Assembly (NCBI GenBank): GCA_019745195.1
Contig: JAIETL010000004.1
Coordinates: 104,732 to 168,731 of the forward strand
From: Beijerinckiaceae bacterium
GTDB taxonomy: Bacteria > Pseudomonadota > Alphaproteobacteria > Rhizobiales > Beijerinckiaceae
Direction: 5' to 3'
Length of the DNA: 64,000 nt
The notes beneath the pieces are model-generated. The model made no database searches and was not told where the DNA came from. It saw only the letters and a list, made by a program, of their open reading frames with translations. The translations under genes and the position numbers were made by a program. The stretch's first letter is position 1. Each line of letters opens with the position of its first letter. Shown here one piece after another: positions 35,001 to 47,000 of the stretch.

Positions 35001-38000
35001 GCGTCGTCGCGCCGATGCCGGCGGTGAGCGAGACGATCGACAGGTCGCCTCCGGTGGTGCGGGCGCTGCCGATCGTGACGGCGCCGGAGCCGGAGAGGGT
35101 GGTCGTGCCGCCGGCGGTCAGCGCGACGATGTTCAGCGTGCTCCCGTTCGAGGTCGCGGTCGCGCCGCTGTCGCTGGCCATCGACGTCGTGACCGAGATC
35201 GCGCCTTGCGCCGTCAGGCTGGCCGCGCTGCCTGCGTTCAGGGTCGTGGCCGTGATGCCGGCATGACTGGAGGAGACCGTCAGGTCGCCCAGCGTCGTCG
35301 TCGCGCTGCCGAGCGTCACGCCGTTGCGGGCGGCGAGCGTCGCGGTAGCGCCGGAACTCAGCGTCGTGATCGAGAGCGTGTCGCCCGACGAGGTCGCCTG
35401 CGTCGTCGTACCGCTGGTCGCGGTCGTCGCCGCGATCGCGCCCTGCGCGGTCAATGACAGCGCGCCGGCAGAGTTGAGCGTCGTCGCCGTGATGTCGCCA
35501 TTGGTCGAGGCAATGACGAGATCGCCCGCGGTCGTCGTCGCGCTGTCGATGGCGACGAGGCCGGCAGCCGAGAGCGTCGTGCTCCCGCCCGCATTCAGCG
35601 TCGTGACAGTCAGCGTGCTCGCGGTCGAGGTCGCGCTGGCTGCGCCGCCGCTGGTCAGGGCGTCGATCGTCAGCGTGCTGTCGGCTGCGATCGCGGCCGC
35701 GCCGAGATCGGCGGTCAGCGCGGTGACGCGGGTGGTCGAGGCCGTGCGCAGGTTGACATCGCCCTGCAGGCTGCGGGCCGAGAGGCTGGGCGCTGCGAAG
35801 CTGACGGCGTCGAGCGTCGTGCCGATGCCCGTGCCGGCATTAAGGGCGATCACGCCGCCCGTCTGCGCCGCTCCGAGATTGACCACGCCGGCATTGCCGA
35901 CGATCGCGCCCGCCGCCGTCACCGCGATCGAGGCCGTGCCCTGCGGCGCGGCGAGCGCGCTGGCGACGCGGCCGAGCGTCACGTTGGTTGCGGATGCGAG
36001 CGTGACGCGTCCCGCAGCCGTCGCCGTCGCGCCCGTCTCCATGACGATCGCGCCCGCAGTTGCACTGAGCGCGCCTGTCGCCGCGGTCAGGCTGCGCAGC
36101 ACGCGCAGTTCGGCATCGGCCGTCAGCGTCAGGCTGCCATTCGCCGTCAGCGCGCCGATGCGCTGGGCGACGGCCGTCTGGCTCGCCAGTGTCGGGGTCG
36201 AGATCCAGCCCGAGCCGCCGATCTGGCCGGAGATTTCGCCGTCATCGGCCGACTGGACCGCAAACGGGGTCGCCTGGCTGCCGACATTGCCCGAGGCGTT
36301 GAGGAGAACGGTCTGGGCCGAGATCGCGACGCCGGGGAGATAGCTCGTGATCGAGCCGGCGCTGGCCGTGACCGAGGCCGTGCCCTGAGCGAAGATGCGG
36401 CCGATCTCGGCGTTTCCGGTCGGCTTGACGAGGTAAGCGTCGCCGGCGCCGGCCGAGGCCGAGACCAGGCGGCCGCCGATCTGGTAGGTGAGGGGCGTCG
36501 CGGCCGAGCCGATGCTCCCGCCCGCCGCCGCCAAGGTCAGGTCGGTCCCGGCCTCGATCTGCACGGCGTGCAGCGGCGTCGTCGAGCTTGGCGCGGTCGC
36601 GACCGTGATCGCCTGAGGGGCCTGAAGGTTGATCGCGCCGGTCGCCGTGACGCGGCCGAGCTTGAGCGAGCCGCTGCCGGACTGCCCGGCGGTCGTCCCC
36701 TGGACGTAGATGTCGCCCTGGGCCGAGCCGGAGAAGGTTCCGGTCGCGCTGACGAAGAGCGGCGCGGTCTGGGCGATGTCGACCGAGGTCAGCGTCACGC
36801 CGAGCGGCACGGTCTCGAGGCTCGCGACGGCGACGCGCTGGCCGCTTCCATTGGTTCCGATCAGCTTGACCGAGCCCGGCGTCGTCGCCACCGCGAGCGC
36901 CTGCAATTCGGTGTTGCTCAGCGTGCCGTTGCGGATGGCGTCGAGCGAGACGGCGACATCGGGCGCGAGCGAACCGATGCTGCCGCCGATATTGAGCGAG
37001 ACGTCGCGGCCGATGATGATCGGCGTGCCGTTGCCGACGACGCCGGAGGCCGGCTGCAAAGCCGCCTGATCGATCGCCGCGATAAGCTGTCCGGTCTGCC
37101 AGGTGGAGTTGGCGGTAATGCTGGCGGCGAGGCCGGGGCGGGCGTCCGCGACGCTCGCGTTGAAGTTCTGGCTGACCTGGCTCGTCCAGTCCGCGCCATA
37201 GGCCGAGCTGAAGGTGGCGGCATAGCTGGTATAGCGATTGGCTGCGTAGGCGCTGACCTCGGCCGAGGTCGCGGTCCGGCCGAGCGAGGCGTTGGCGGCG
37301 GCCTGATAGCCGCCGATCGCCGCCTGATTGAGCGTGAAGGCGCCGTTCGCCACGGTTCCGCTGCCGATCAGCGCGTTGTAGAGCCCGTAGGTCTCGTTGA
37401 CGTTGCGCTCAAACACCGAGACGCCGAGCTGCGAGACCGTGGCGCTGGTCGCGAGGCCCGGCCGGGCGTCCGTGGCGGCCACGCTGAAGCTGTAATTGCT
37501 TTCGAGCGTGGCTGGCTGGAAGCGCGCCTGGCTGCTCCAGTTGTCGCCATAGGCGCTGGTGAAGGTGGCCGCATAGCCAGCGTAGAGACCGGCCGCGTAG
37601 GTGCGCACCTCGCCTTCGGTCGCCGACCGGCCTAGCGCTGCATTCGCCGCAGATTGATAGGCGGCGACGGCATTCTGGTTCAGCGTGAAGACGCCGTTCG
37701 TCACCGCGCCATTGACGATCAGGCCGGTATAGAGCCCGTAAGCCGCGGTGACGTCGCGCTCGAAGGTGGCGACGCCGAGCTGGCGGATCGTGGCGCTGTT
37801 CGCGAGGCCTGGGGTCGCGTTCTGCGCGGTCACGCTGAAGCTGTAGCCGTTCTCGAGAGACGCCGTCTGGAAGCGCGAGGTGCTGCTCCAGCCCGCGCCG
37901 TAAGCCTTGTCGAAGACGGTCGCATAGCCGGCATAACGCTCGGCGGCGTAGGCGCGCACCTCGTCGGCGCTCGCCGTGCGGCCGAGCGCGAGATTGGCGA

Positions 38001-41000
38001 GCGCCTGATAGAGCGGTATCGCCGTGTCGCTGAGCCGGAAGACGCCGTTCGTCACGCTGCCGTTGCGGACGAGCGAGCTGTAGAGCGTGTAGGTCTCGTT
38101 CACGCTGCGCTCGAAAGCGGCGACGCTGGCCTGCGCTGCGGCGTCCGCCCCGTCGGCCTGCGTCAGCTTGAGCTTGCTCGAAATGACCGAGAGCTGCTCG
38201 GTCGAGAGCGACTGCGCCGCCGTCTGGGCGTTGGCGGCCTTCAGCGTGCCGCTGACCACGTCGACGCGAACATTGCCGCCGGTGCTGGCGATCTGGCCGA
38301 CGCGGAGATTGCCCGAAAGCTGGCGGATGCCGATGTCGCCCTGCGCCGCGATGTTGACCACGCCGCCGATCTGGCTGCCATTCGCGGCGGTCGCGGCGTT
38401 GGCCTGGATGCGCAGCGGATTGGCGATCCCGCCGATGCCGCCTTCCGCGCTGCGCAGCGTGATGTTGTTGCCGGTGACATGGGTCGCGTTCTCGAAGCCG
38501 GGAGCGACCGTCAGTCCGCCGGCGACGCTGACATTGACGTCGCCGACCGCACCGGCGTTGAGGCGGGCGACGCGCGCCGCCCCCTCCATTGCGAGATGGA
38601 TGCCGCCTTCGCCCGAATCGATCGTCAGCACGCCATTGTCGGTGATGCTGGCCGCGATCGGGGCGCCGGCTGCGCCGACCGAGCCGGTGGCGGCGAGCGT
38701 CAGGTTCCTGGTCAGGATCGAGACGTTCGGGGCCTGGGTTATGCTGCCGGCCGTGGCGTTGAACGTCGCCGTTCCGCTCGGGTTGATGACGTTGCCCTGC
38801 AGGCGGATCGCGCTGTTGGAGGTGATGTTCACCGAGCCGGCGGCGTTGCCGGCGAAGCTGATGCCGAAGTCGTAGTCCGCCCTGACCGACGACGTGACCT
38901 GGAGCCAAGCGTCCTTGACGTAGTTGTAGTTCCAGTAGCTGTTGGCGGTCGAGCCTGTGTCGCCCCGGAAATCGAAGTCGCAGAAGCTCGGATTGCCGCC
39001 GTTGCAGCGCCCGTAGGTCTGCATGGCGTTGATGACTTCGGTGACCCCGCCCTGCAGCGTCTGGTAGAACACCGGGTTGCTGACGGCGTGGAACTGGTTG
39101 TAGGTCACCCGCCCCTGCGGCGTGGTCGACTGGTTCCAGTAATCCGGGCCCGATGAGTTGTTGTCTCCCCAAAGGCCGCTCGCGGGAGCCGGGACATAGA
39201 CCCAGGGGTTGTTGGCCGAGCCGGAATTGTAGCGCCAGACGCCCTGCGCGTTGGGATTGTTGACGACCAGGCCGTCCTTGGTGACGAACAATTGCTGCGT
39301 CCACTCGTAACGCATGCCGTCCTTGACGTCGTAACTCGTGGTCGCGCCGGCGATGAACTGCGCCGGCGTCGAGGCGTTGGCGCCGCTCAGGATCGGCTGC
39401 GCGCCGTTGGAGGTGATGTATTTCGCGATTCCCGAGCCGGGCGTGTAGACGAACACCGTGGTGTTTTCGCTGGCCGCCTTCAGCCGATCGACGATGGTGA
39501 TCTTGCTGACGCTGGCGTTGGCGCCGGCGGCGGTGCCGGTGTTGATCCGGTTGGTGACGAGTTCGAGCCCGGACTGGTTGTTGAGCGTCACATTGCCGAA
39601 GCCGCCATTGACCTTGATCCTGCCCAGCGAGTTCGTGCTGATGATCTGGCCGTCGAGCAGCACCGAGCCGCCGCCGGACGAGGCGTTGACATCGTTCAGG
39701 ATCAGACGGTTGTTGACGATATCCCAAACCACCGGCGCGGCGTTGGTGGCCGCCCAGCCGCCGCCGAATATCTCGGCGAAGCTGGCGGTGGTGTAGCCGG
39801 CGCTGAGATAATCCTCGCGGATGCTCGCCAGGATGCTGCCGACGTTCGAACCGATGTTGCCTTGCCGTTCCGTGATCCGGCCCGCCTCGATCGAGGCGTT
39901 GATGTTGATCACCGACGCCTTGATCGCAACCTGCGCGCCGTAGATCTGCGTGCCGCCGCCCTGAGCCTGGACGGTGTTGCTCTCGTAGTATTTCGGCACG
40001 ATCGGGATCAGCGCGAAGTTGATGCCGTTGCCGAAATGATAGCCGCCGACGCAGTTCATCCCCGTCGCGCCGTAGCCGATGCAGTTGCCGTAGAAGATCG
40101 TGCTGTAGCGCAGCCCGGCGTTCGAGCCGTCATTGATGTTGTGGTAGAGGTTGTAGTTGAGGCTGGAGCCCGAACCGAAATAGAGCGTGTTGGCGATCGC
40201 GTTGATGGTGTTGTTGATGACGTAGTTCTGCGAGGGCTGGCCGGGCGTCGCGCCCGGATAGGTGATGGCGTGGCCCCACTCGGCCATCGGCGATGCGCCG
40301 GCATTGTACATGCCGTTGGGACCGTTCGAGGCGACCGCGACCGCCCCGTTGGGGACCGTGACGTTGAACTGCAGCGCGTCGATGCGCTGGCCCGAGAAGC
40401 CGAACGAACCCTGCGTGTTGTTGATCGAGACCAGTCCGCCGAGATTGGTGATGTCGCCGCCGATCAGCAGCGCCGGGCCCCAGTCGCCGATATCGGCGCG
40501 GGTATAGGCGTTGTTGATGATGACGCTGGCCGTGCCGTTGGCGTTGACGGTGTTCCGCGTCAGGCCGTTCTGGCCCTGCGCCGCGCCTGTGAACAGGATC
40601 TGCCCGGTCGAGAGATCGGGGATGTAGGCGCCGCCGTCGAGGATCAGATAGGCGGCGCTGTTGTTGACGACCGTGATCGTCGGGCCGCCATTGGCGGTCA
40701 GCGTGCCGTTGCCCTGGATGGTGTCGCCATTGACGAAGACGTTGCCGCCGGCCGCATAGAGCTGGCTGATCCGATACGCCCTGACCAGCCCCGGCGAGAT
40801 GCCGCCGACCAGCGTGTCGGCGACCGCCGTCTCGGCGACGGTGCCGGTGAAGGTCGTGTAGTTGGCGCGGACATAATCGACCGCGTTGAAGGCCGGATCG
40901 TGGGTGACCGTGACCGGCGCGCCGCCCGCCTTGATGTAGACGGTGGGCTGCTCGGTCGTGCCGCAGATCGAGCCGCCATTCGGCCCGCAGCCGATGACGA

Positions 41001-44000
41001 TCTGCTGCTCGCGAAAAACGCCGCCCACCGCGCGGCCGTTCATCACCACGGTCGAGGTCGCGGCCGAGTTCGGCGATTCGTCGCGCTGCGTCACCGGTAT
41101 GAAATAGAGCTGGTAGCCGTGGCCGGCGCCGCGCGTGTTGGGCGTCACCGTGCCGTTATAGGCGCCGAGCGTGACGTTCTGGGCGCTGAGCAGGGCGGCC
41201 CCGGTGGCGACGTTGAGCCTGGCGTGGTTCTGCAGGTCGGTCGCGGCGTCGGCGTCGGGCACCGCGATCAGGCCGCGCACATAGCCGACGGCGGTGGCGT
41301 CGCCATAGATGCCGGTGGTGGTGATGCCCGAGGCGTCGCGTCCGGCCGTGACGTTGACGTTGTCGAGGCCGGTCAGCGCGCTGTTGGCGCCGATGGTGAT
41401 CGTCTGGTCGGTGCGGATATTGGTGTCGGCCTCGGCGACGCCGACGGCGGCCAGGCCATAGGTCGTGACCAGCGCGTTCGTCTTCACGAAGGCCGTCGTG
41501 TAGGTGCCGATATTGATCGCGCCGGCCGAGTTCAGGACGTTGCTCGTCCCGAGCGTGACCTCGTTGTCGGCATCGGCGCGGTATTGCGAGGTGACGCCGG
41601 AGCCCTGCAGCAGGCCGCCGGTCGTCAGCGTGACCGTGTCGTCGGCGGCGAGTTCGGTGATCGCCTGGATCGCGATCGGGCCGGGTGAGGAGAGCGCGTT
41701 GCCGCCGCTGGCGAAATTGGCGTCGTTGCCGACGACGACCTTCGAGGTGCCGTCGATGCCGGTCGTCGACTTCGCGCCGACGCCGTTGATGCCGCCGCCC
41801 GCGCCGGCGCTGATCGTGTCGCCGAGAGCGAGTTGACGGAAGATGTTGCGGCTTTCGAGCTCGATCCCCTGGACGCAGCTCGTGACGAAGCAGCCCTTCG
41901 TGCCGTTGCCGATCGCGCTGAAGAGCACGGATGCGCCGATATCGACCAGCACGTCGGACCTGGCGTTGTGGCTGGCGAGCGAGGCGCTCGCTCCCAGCGC
42001 GGCGGCCTGCACCGCATCGACGAGGTTGGCGTATTCGTCGGTATGCTTGGCGTTGACCAGGATGGTGTTGGCGCCGATCTGGACGCGCGCCCCAATCCGG
42101 GCCGTCGCGGTCGCCGTGTTGGCAGTGTCGGCCTGCGCGCCCGCGCCGGCGACGAGGCCGCCGCTGCCGGAGACGGCCTTGGCGATCTGCGTGTCCTGGC
42201 CGGCCGCGGTCAGGCTGAAGCTGCTTCCGGCGCCGCCCAGCAGGCTGGCGTCGTCGCCGAGCGTCGCGCTTGTGGTCGAAGTCGAGCGGGCGTCGGCCAG
42301 CACCGCGCCGACCGAATATTTGCCGGCGATCGAGAAGCCGGTCGAGGAGGCGATCTGCCGCGTCGTGTTGTCTGCGGCGATCCGGACGACGGCGTTGGGC
42401 AGGCGGACATTGGCGCCGGCCGAGGCGGTCACGGTCGAGCTCGTGGATGCGCCCGCGTCCGAGCCGACCGCACTGGCGTAATAGGAGCCCGAGCCGGCGA
42501 AGGACCAGGCCGCCGCGCCCGTGCCGCCGCGTACGAACTGGTGGGTCTGGCCGGGCGAGCCGCCGATCGAGGTGACCGGCGTGCCGGCGATCGTGCCTGT
42601 CGCGAGGATCGAGAGCGTGCCGGCGGTCAGCGCGCGCTGGGCCGCAGCCCCGCCGTCCATCGCCGCGATCACGGTCTGGTTCACCGTGGCGCGCGAGATC
42701 GCGACACCGACGGCGAGGCCGCCGGTGACGGAGACGCCATAGGCGGCGGCCTTCGCGTCGGGCGTCGCCGTCGCCGAGACGGTGATCGCGCCGGTCCCGA
42801 CATTGACGCTGGCGTTGTCGCCGAGATGAGCCTCGACGCGGGAGGTGTCGGTGGCGCGCGCATCCGCGCCGACGCCGGCGACGAGCAGGCCGCCCGCGCC
42901 GGCCCTGGCAGAGGCGTAGGAGATGCCGTTGCTGCTGGCTGTGACCCCGAGCGAGGTTCCGCCGGACACGGTCGCATTGGCGGCGAGATCGGCCGTCGCG
43001 ACCCCGTTCAGGCTGCTGCTGGCCAGCGAGACGCCGAGCGCGCCGCCGCCGGCTGCCGCCGCGCCGAGCGCGTCCGCGCGCGAGCCTTGCGTCGTGCTGG
43101 CGTTGACGCTGGTCGCGCCGGTGACGGTGAGCGTGCCCCCGAGCCGTGCCGTGAGCGTGTTGGACACCGACCCTTGCGCCACCGCCGCCCCGGCGGCCGC
43201 CGTGCCCGAACCCGCCCCGGCCTCGACCGCGATGCGCGAGGCGATGCCGCCCGCGCCATCGACCGCCGAGGCGTTGACGGTGATCGAGCCCGTGGTGACG
43301 CTCATCTGGTCGAGCCGGGCGCTGACCGCGTCGGCGACCGTGGTGTAGCCGAGCGCCGCGCCGACGCCGACGCCGCCGATGCCGATGCCGAGCGCGGTGT
43401 TGTCCGTCGCGGTCCTCGAGGTCGAGGTGACCGAGACCGAAGCCGCAGTGATCGAGCCGCCGAGCGCGGTCGCGCCCGTCTGCGCGCCGTTCGAATCGAG
43501 CAGGGCGGTGGCGCTGATCGCGGTCGGCGTCGCCGTGCGGGCGCGGTTGGTCGTGAACCAGGCATATTGCGAGGCGGCGTAGTCGCGCACTTCGGTGGCG
43601 GTCGCGGTGCGGCCGAGTTCGGCGTCGGCGGCCGCCTGATAGACGGCGATGCCGGACTGACGCAGCGAATAGAGCCCGCTGGCCGGCACGCCGTTGGCGA
43701 GCAGCCTGGCGTATGCGTCATCGGCCGCGATCTTGACCTGCGTGTCGGTCGCGTTCGGGGTCGCGGCCTGGACGATGTCGCGGTAGGCGTTCAGCCCGGC
43801 GTCGCCGATGACGTATTGCAGGTTGGCCGCCTTCAGCGCCGTGTAGCGTGACGCCGCATAGTCGCGCACCTGCTGGTCGGTCGCCGTGCTCTGGAGACCG
43901 GTCGCGCTATTGGCGCGCAGCGCCTGCACGCCGCTGTCGGTCAGCGTCAGCACGCCGGCGACGACCGTGCCGTTCTGCAGCAGCGCCAGATACTCGGCAT

Positions 44001-47000
44001 TCGCCGCCGTGCGCAACTGCTCGTCGGTCTGGCCCGAAGCCAGCGCGCCGCGCAGCGTGCGGTAGGTCGCTAGCCCGCTCGTGCTGAGCGTGAAGCCGGC
44101 ATCGACGGCCGTGAGCTGGTTGACGCGCGAGAGCGTGCCGTCGCCGCCGACATTGAGGTCGGCGCCGGAGGGCGCGCTGGTGCCGACCGAGATGACGGTG
44201 ACCGCCGCCGCGAGACCCGCCGTGGAGCCGGCTCCAACCGTGAAGGCCTCGGAATCGACATTGCGGTCGCTCGTCGCCTGCACGACGACCGCGCCCGGGG
44301 TCGAGACCGTGCTGTTGGTGAGATCGGCCAGCACGCTGCCGTCGATGCTGGCGACGTTGACCGCAGCGCCCGCGCCGTAGCCGCCGCCGCTATAGGCGGC
44401 CGAGCCGGTTTCCGCCGCGATCGTCGTGGTTTCGCGCGCGATGATGTTGAACGAGCCGTCGATGCTCTGGCCGACCTGCTGCATGAAGGGCGGCGTCGTC
44501 TGCGTCGAGGCGACGCCATAGAGCCCGGCGCGCGTGGTGTTGGCGATGTCGATCAGGTTGACCATGCCGGCGATCGCGGCCGCGCCGCCCGCCGTGCCGC
44601 CGGCCGCCAGCGCCGAGAAGCGGTTGGTGCTGGTGGCCAGCACGTTCAGCGTGCCGAAGATGTTCAGCGTGGTGACGTTCGCGCCGCCGCCGATCGTGGC
44701 CAGCGTCGTGGTTTTGCTGCGCCCGACCACGAAGGCGCTGCCGAGCGCCGCGCCCGCCGCGCCGGAGCCGACGCCGGCCGTGCCGTGGAAGCCGTTGCTG
44801 CTTTCGGCCTTGACCGTGAGCGAGGCCGCGTTGAGCAGGCCCTGGTCGAGGCTTGCCGTCGTCACCGCCTCGAAATTATTGACCAGCCCCGTCGCCGCCG
44901 CGCCGTTGAGGCCGAAGGTGAAGCCGATGCTCTGGCCGGTCGAGAGCTGCGAGGAGGAGGCCGCGACCTGGACCGCGCCGACGCCGCCGAGCCCGCCCTG
45001 GCTGGTCGCGATCGTGCCGGTGGTGGAATTGGTCAACGCCGCGCTGGTGCGGCGCTTCATCGTGGTGTTGGCGTCGGCGCCCGCGCCGGCGACGCCGCCG
45101 ATCGCGCCGACGACGATGTAGCTGCCGGCATAGGAATGGCTCGCCGCGTCGATCACGATCGCGCTGGGATTCTGGCCGCCCGCGAGCCGCGTATCGACCA
45201 GGCTCTGGTCGACGCTCGCCGAGGTCGTGCCGCCGAGGTCGTTGCGGATCGTGACATAGCCGACCGCGCCGCTGATCGGATAGACCGCGACGCCCGCCGT
45301 CACGGCGTTGGCCATCACGGATTGCTGCGAGGTCGCGACCACGACGAGGCCGCGCACATTGCGCTGCGCCATCGCCAGATCGGGCAGGGTGGTCGACGGG
45401 CCGGTCGGCGTCGTCAGGCTCGGCGGGCTGACCAGCGCGCCGCTGCTTATGCTGAGCGAGCCGGTCCCGTTGACGCGCGCGTCGATCGCGCTGTTCTCGC
45501 CGATCGAGGCGATCGTGCTGCCGCCGATGCTGTTGGAGACGATGGAAAGGCCGCCGGCGATGCTGGGCGAGCCGCCCGCCGCGCCGAGCGCGCCGGCCGA
45601 GACCGCGATGCCGTCCTTGTTGGTCGCGATCACGCCGAGATTGTTGTCGGCGATGATGTCGGCGCGCTTCACGGTGGCGGCGACCTCGGTCGCGACGCTG
45701 CTGTTGGCGACGGAGCCGGCGAGGCCGACATTGCGCGAGATCGCGATGCCGATCGAGAGCGTCGAGATCGTGCCGGCCGAGCGGCTCTGCACCACGACAT
45801 CGCGCGAGGAGCGCAGACGCGCGTCCTCGACCGTCGATGTCACGGTGTTGGCGATGTTGTTCTCGACGACCGAGAGACCGACCGCCGCTTGCCCGAAACC
45901 GAGGCCCAGCGAGCCGGCGGAGCCGCGCACATTCGAGGTCGCGCTGCCGTTGAGCAGGATGTCGCGGGCGGTGACGATCGTGCTCGTGCCGGTGATGCCG
46001 GCGCGCACGACGTTGTCGATCGACTGCAGCGCCACCGAGGCGACGCCGGCGAACTGGCCGGTCGCGCCGCCGAGGCCGACGGCGACGCCGGTGATGCTCG
46101 CCCCGTCCTGCGCCCGGACCGACAGGTCGCCCGTCGCGGTCAGGATGACGTTGTCGATCGTGGCGATATGGCCCTGCGCCACCTCGTTGCTGAGGAAGGA
46201 GATGCCGACATTGTTGCGCCCGACCTGAACCGCGCCGGTGATCGCGACGATCGCCGCGCCGGTCGGGTTGGCGTCGCCGCCATTGGCGACCGAGCCGCTG
46301 AAATCGACCTGGGTCGTGTCGGCCTGAGAGAAGGTCTGGCGGCCGGCGATGATGGCGTCGAAGGCCGTCTCGCGGCTGCCGTCGGCCGCGACGACGACAT
46401 CGCCGCCGACCGTGATGGTCGGGGCCGCGCCGGCCGTGCCGGCGATCTCGGCGCGCGTCGTCGGCTTGACCCTGTTGAACACGAAGGCGCCCGACAGGCC
46501 GTTGCCGCCCAGCCCGGCGCTGACCGCGCCAGAGACGATGCGGCTGCGGTTCGAGGCCACCACGTTCAGGCCGTTGAGATTGACGAGGCTGGAATTGCGG
46601 ATGGTCGCGCTGACCGCGTCCTCTCCGCTGGGATCGAGAATGCTGGCATAGGTCAGCGACAGGCCGACGCCCGATTGCGCGCCGCCATAGGCCGCGCCGC
46701 CGCCGATGCCGATATCGGTGGTCTGGTAGGCGTTGACGCTGGCGATCTTCGAGACCGAGGTGGCGGTGGATGCGGTGATGGCGGAATTGGCGATCGAGGC
46801 GTTGACGCGGTTGGTGACGAGCCCGACCGCCGCCGAGATCGCCGCCGCGCCGTTGCCGCCGGCCGAGACGGCGAGGCCGACGCCGACGATCGTCGCCCGG
46901 CCGCCGGCGATCGCCTGGACCGAGGTGTCGTAGGCGCCGGTCAGGGTCGCGCCGGAGATGCGGGAATCGGTGCTGTTGTCGAGGACGCCGATCGCGACCG

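Noticed and set aside
33000..36000. CRISPR-like regular spacing in the exoprotein tail
   Set aside because: The repeats are long, in frame and protein-coding with 480-base periods, without short conserved repeats and unique spacers.
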